The notes under the pieces: model-generated | Databases searched by the model: none | Seen by the model: the letters and a program-made list of their open reading frames with translations, nothing else | What the model was told of the DNA's origin: nothing | Shown here: one piece after another, positions 63,790 through 64,000 of the stretch | Numbering within the stretch: position 1 is the first letter of the stretch | Layout of the letters: every line of letters begins with the position of its first letter | NCBI RefSeq assembly: GCF_945859705.1 | Contig: NC_079134.1 | Span: 67,073,425 to 67,137,424, forward strand | Length of the DNA: 64,000 nt | Reading direction: 5' to 3' | DNA from: Episyrphus balteatus | Taxonomy: Eukaryota; Arthropoda; Insecta; Diptera; Syrphidae | Translations under genes and position numbers: made by a program

Positions 63790-64000
63790 ACCGAGTAGTG
63801 GGTTACTCTAACCGAAAAAATGGGCTTCTTCAACCGAGTAAGTATGTAAATGCGAAAAAGATTATTGGCTATTTAACCGAATAGATTGGCTACTCCAACC
63901 GAGTTGATAGGCTACACTAACCGAGTAGGTTGGCTTCTTGAACCGAGTAGATTGGTAACTCCAACCGAGCAACGGGTTACTCTAATCGAGTAGATAGGCT
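63790..64000 (+). repeat. 22-bp tandem repeat running off the window
   Basis: Units start AACCGAGTAG and run like AACCGAGTAGATTGGCTACT plus two bases. About nine units, one enlarged (around 63833). The repeat continues past the window end. Confidence 0.8.

Noticed and set aside
63790..64000. CRISPR-like array at the right edge
   Set aside because: 22-bp units follow each other without spacers; plain minisatellite.

Overview
The window reads as AT-rich nuclear DNA from an insect, most likely a fly (Diptera). It has short spliced exons with GT..AG borders, P-element-type transposases, BEL/Pao, Ty1/copia, Ty3/gypsy and Penelope-like retroelements, Tc1 relics, many MITEs and a tRNA-derived SINE with a TTG tail. 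There are no bacterial genes, operons, CRISPR arrays or rRNA. Almost all of it is transposable-element sequence, much of it nested. The only host gene I can support is the 5' end of an smg8-like gene (minus strand, 14434-15014), which encodes a nonsense-mediated-decay factor.

Layout. 1-1040: C-terminal part of a P-element/THAP9-type transposase. 1041-6230: AT-rich DNA with foldback elements. 6235-7565: BEL/Pao relic. 7985-11350: tandem repeats. 11437-12045: Tc1 relics around a 31-bp perfect palindrome. 12621-13603: a TIR transposon carrying a copy of the smg8 promoter, exon 1, intron 1 and start of exon 2, 1.8 kb from the gene itself and in inverted orientation. 15176-16863: MITEs with readable target duplications. 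16033-30807: repeated insertions of one family with CCCTTCAAGCAA ends, interrupted by a young defective BEL/Pao element (18734-25628), an array of small hairpins (25880-26360) and a hAT-type MITE. 31545-32023: two direct repeats, each carrying a hammerhead-ribozyme core. 34173-35310: 5'-truncated Penelope-like element with a GIY-YIG domain. 35974-38730: broken P-type transposase gene with a THAP finger. 39445-44290: broken copia element. 44553-47193: nested MITEs. 48152-53992 and 55827-61503: two near-identical gypsy elements whose Gag starts with a SAP domain, each broken at different places. 61666-63053: copia fragment, a MITE with a tRNA-like centre, and a SINE whose 3' part folds as a type I hammerhead ribozyme. 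63790-64000: a 22-bp tandem repeat running off the window.

The most interesting points are the hammerhead motifs in two unrelated repeat types, the capture of a host gene start by a TIR element beside its source gene, the array of four-hairpin 88-bp units, and retrotransposons with nearly identical LTRs but deleted enzyme domains, which suggests mobilisation in trans. All calls come from reading the sequence; no database search was run.
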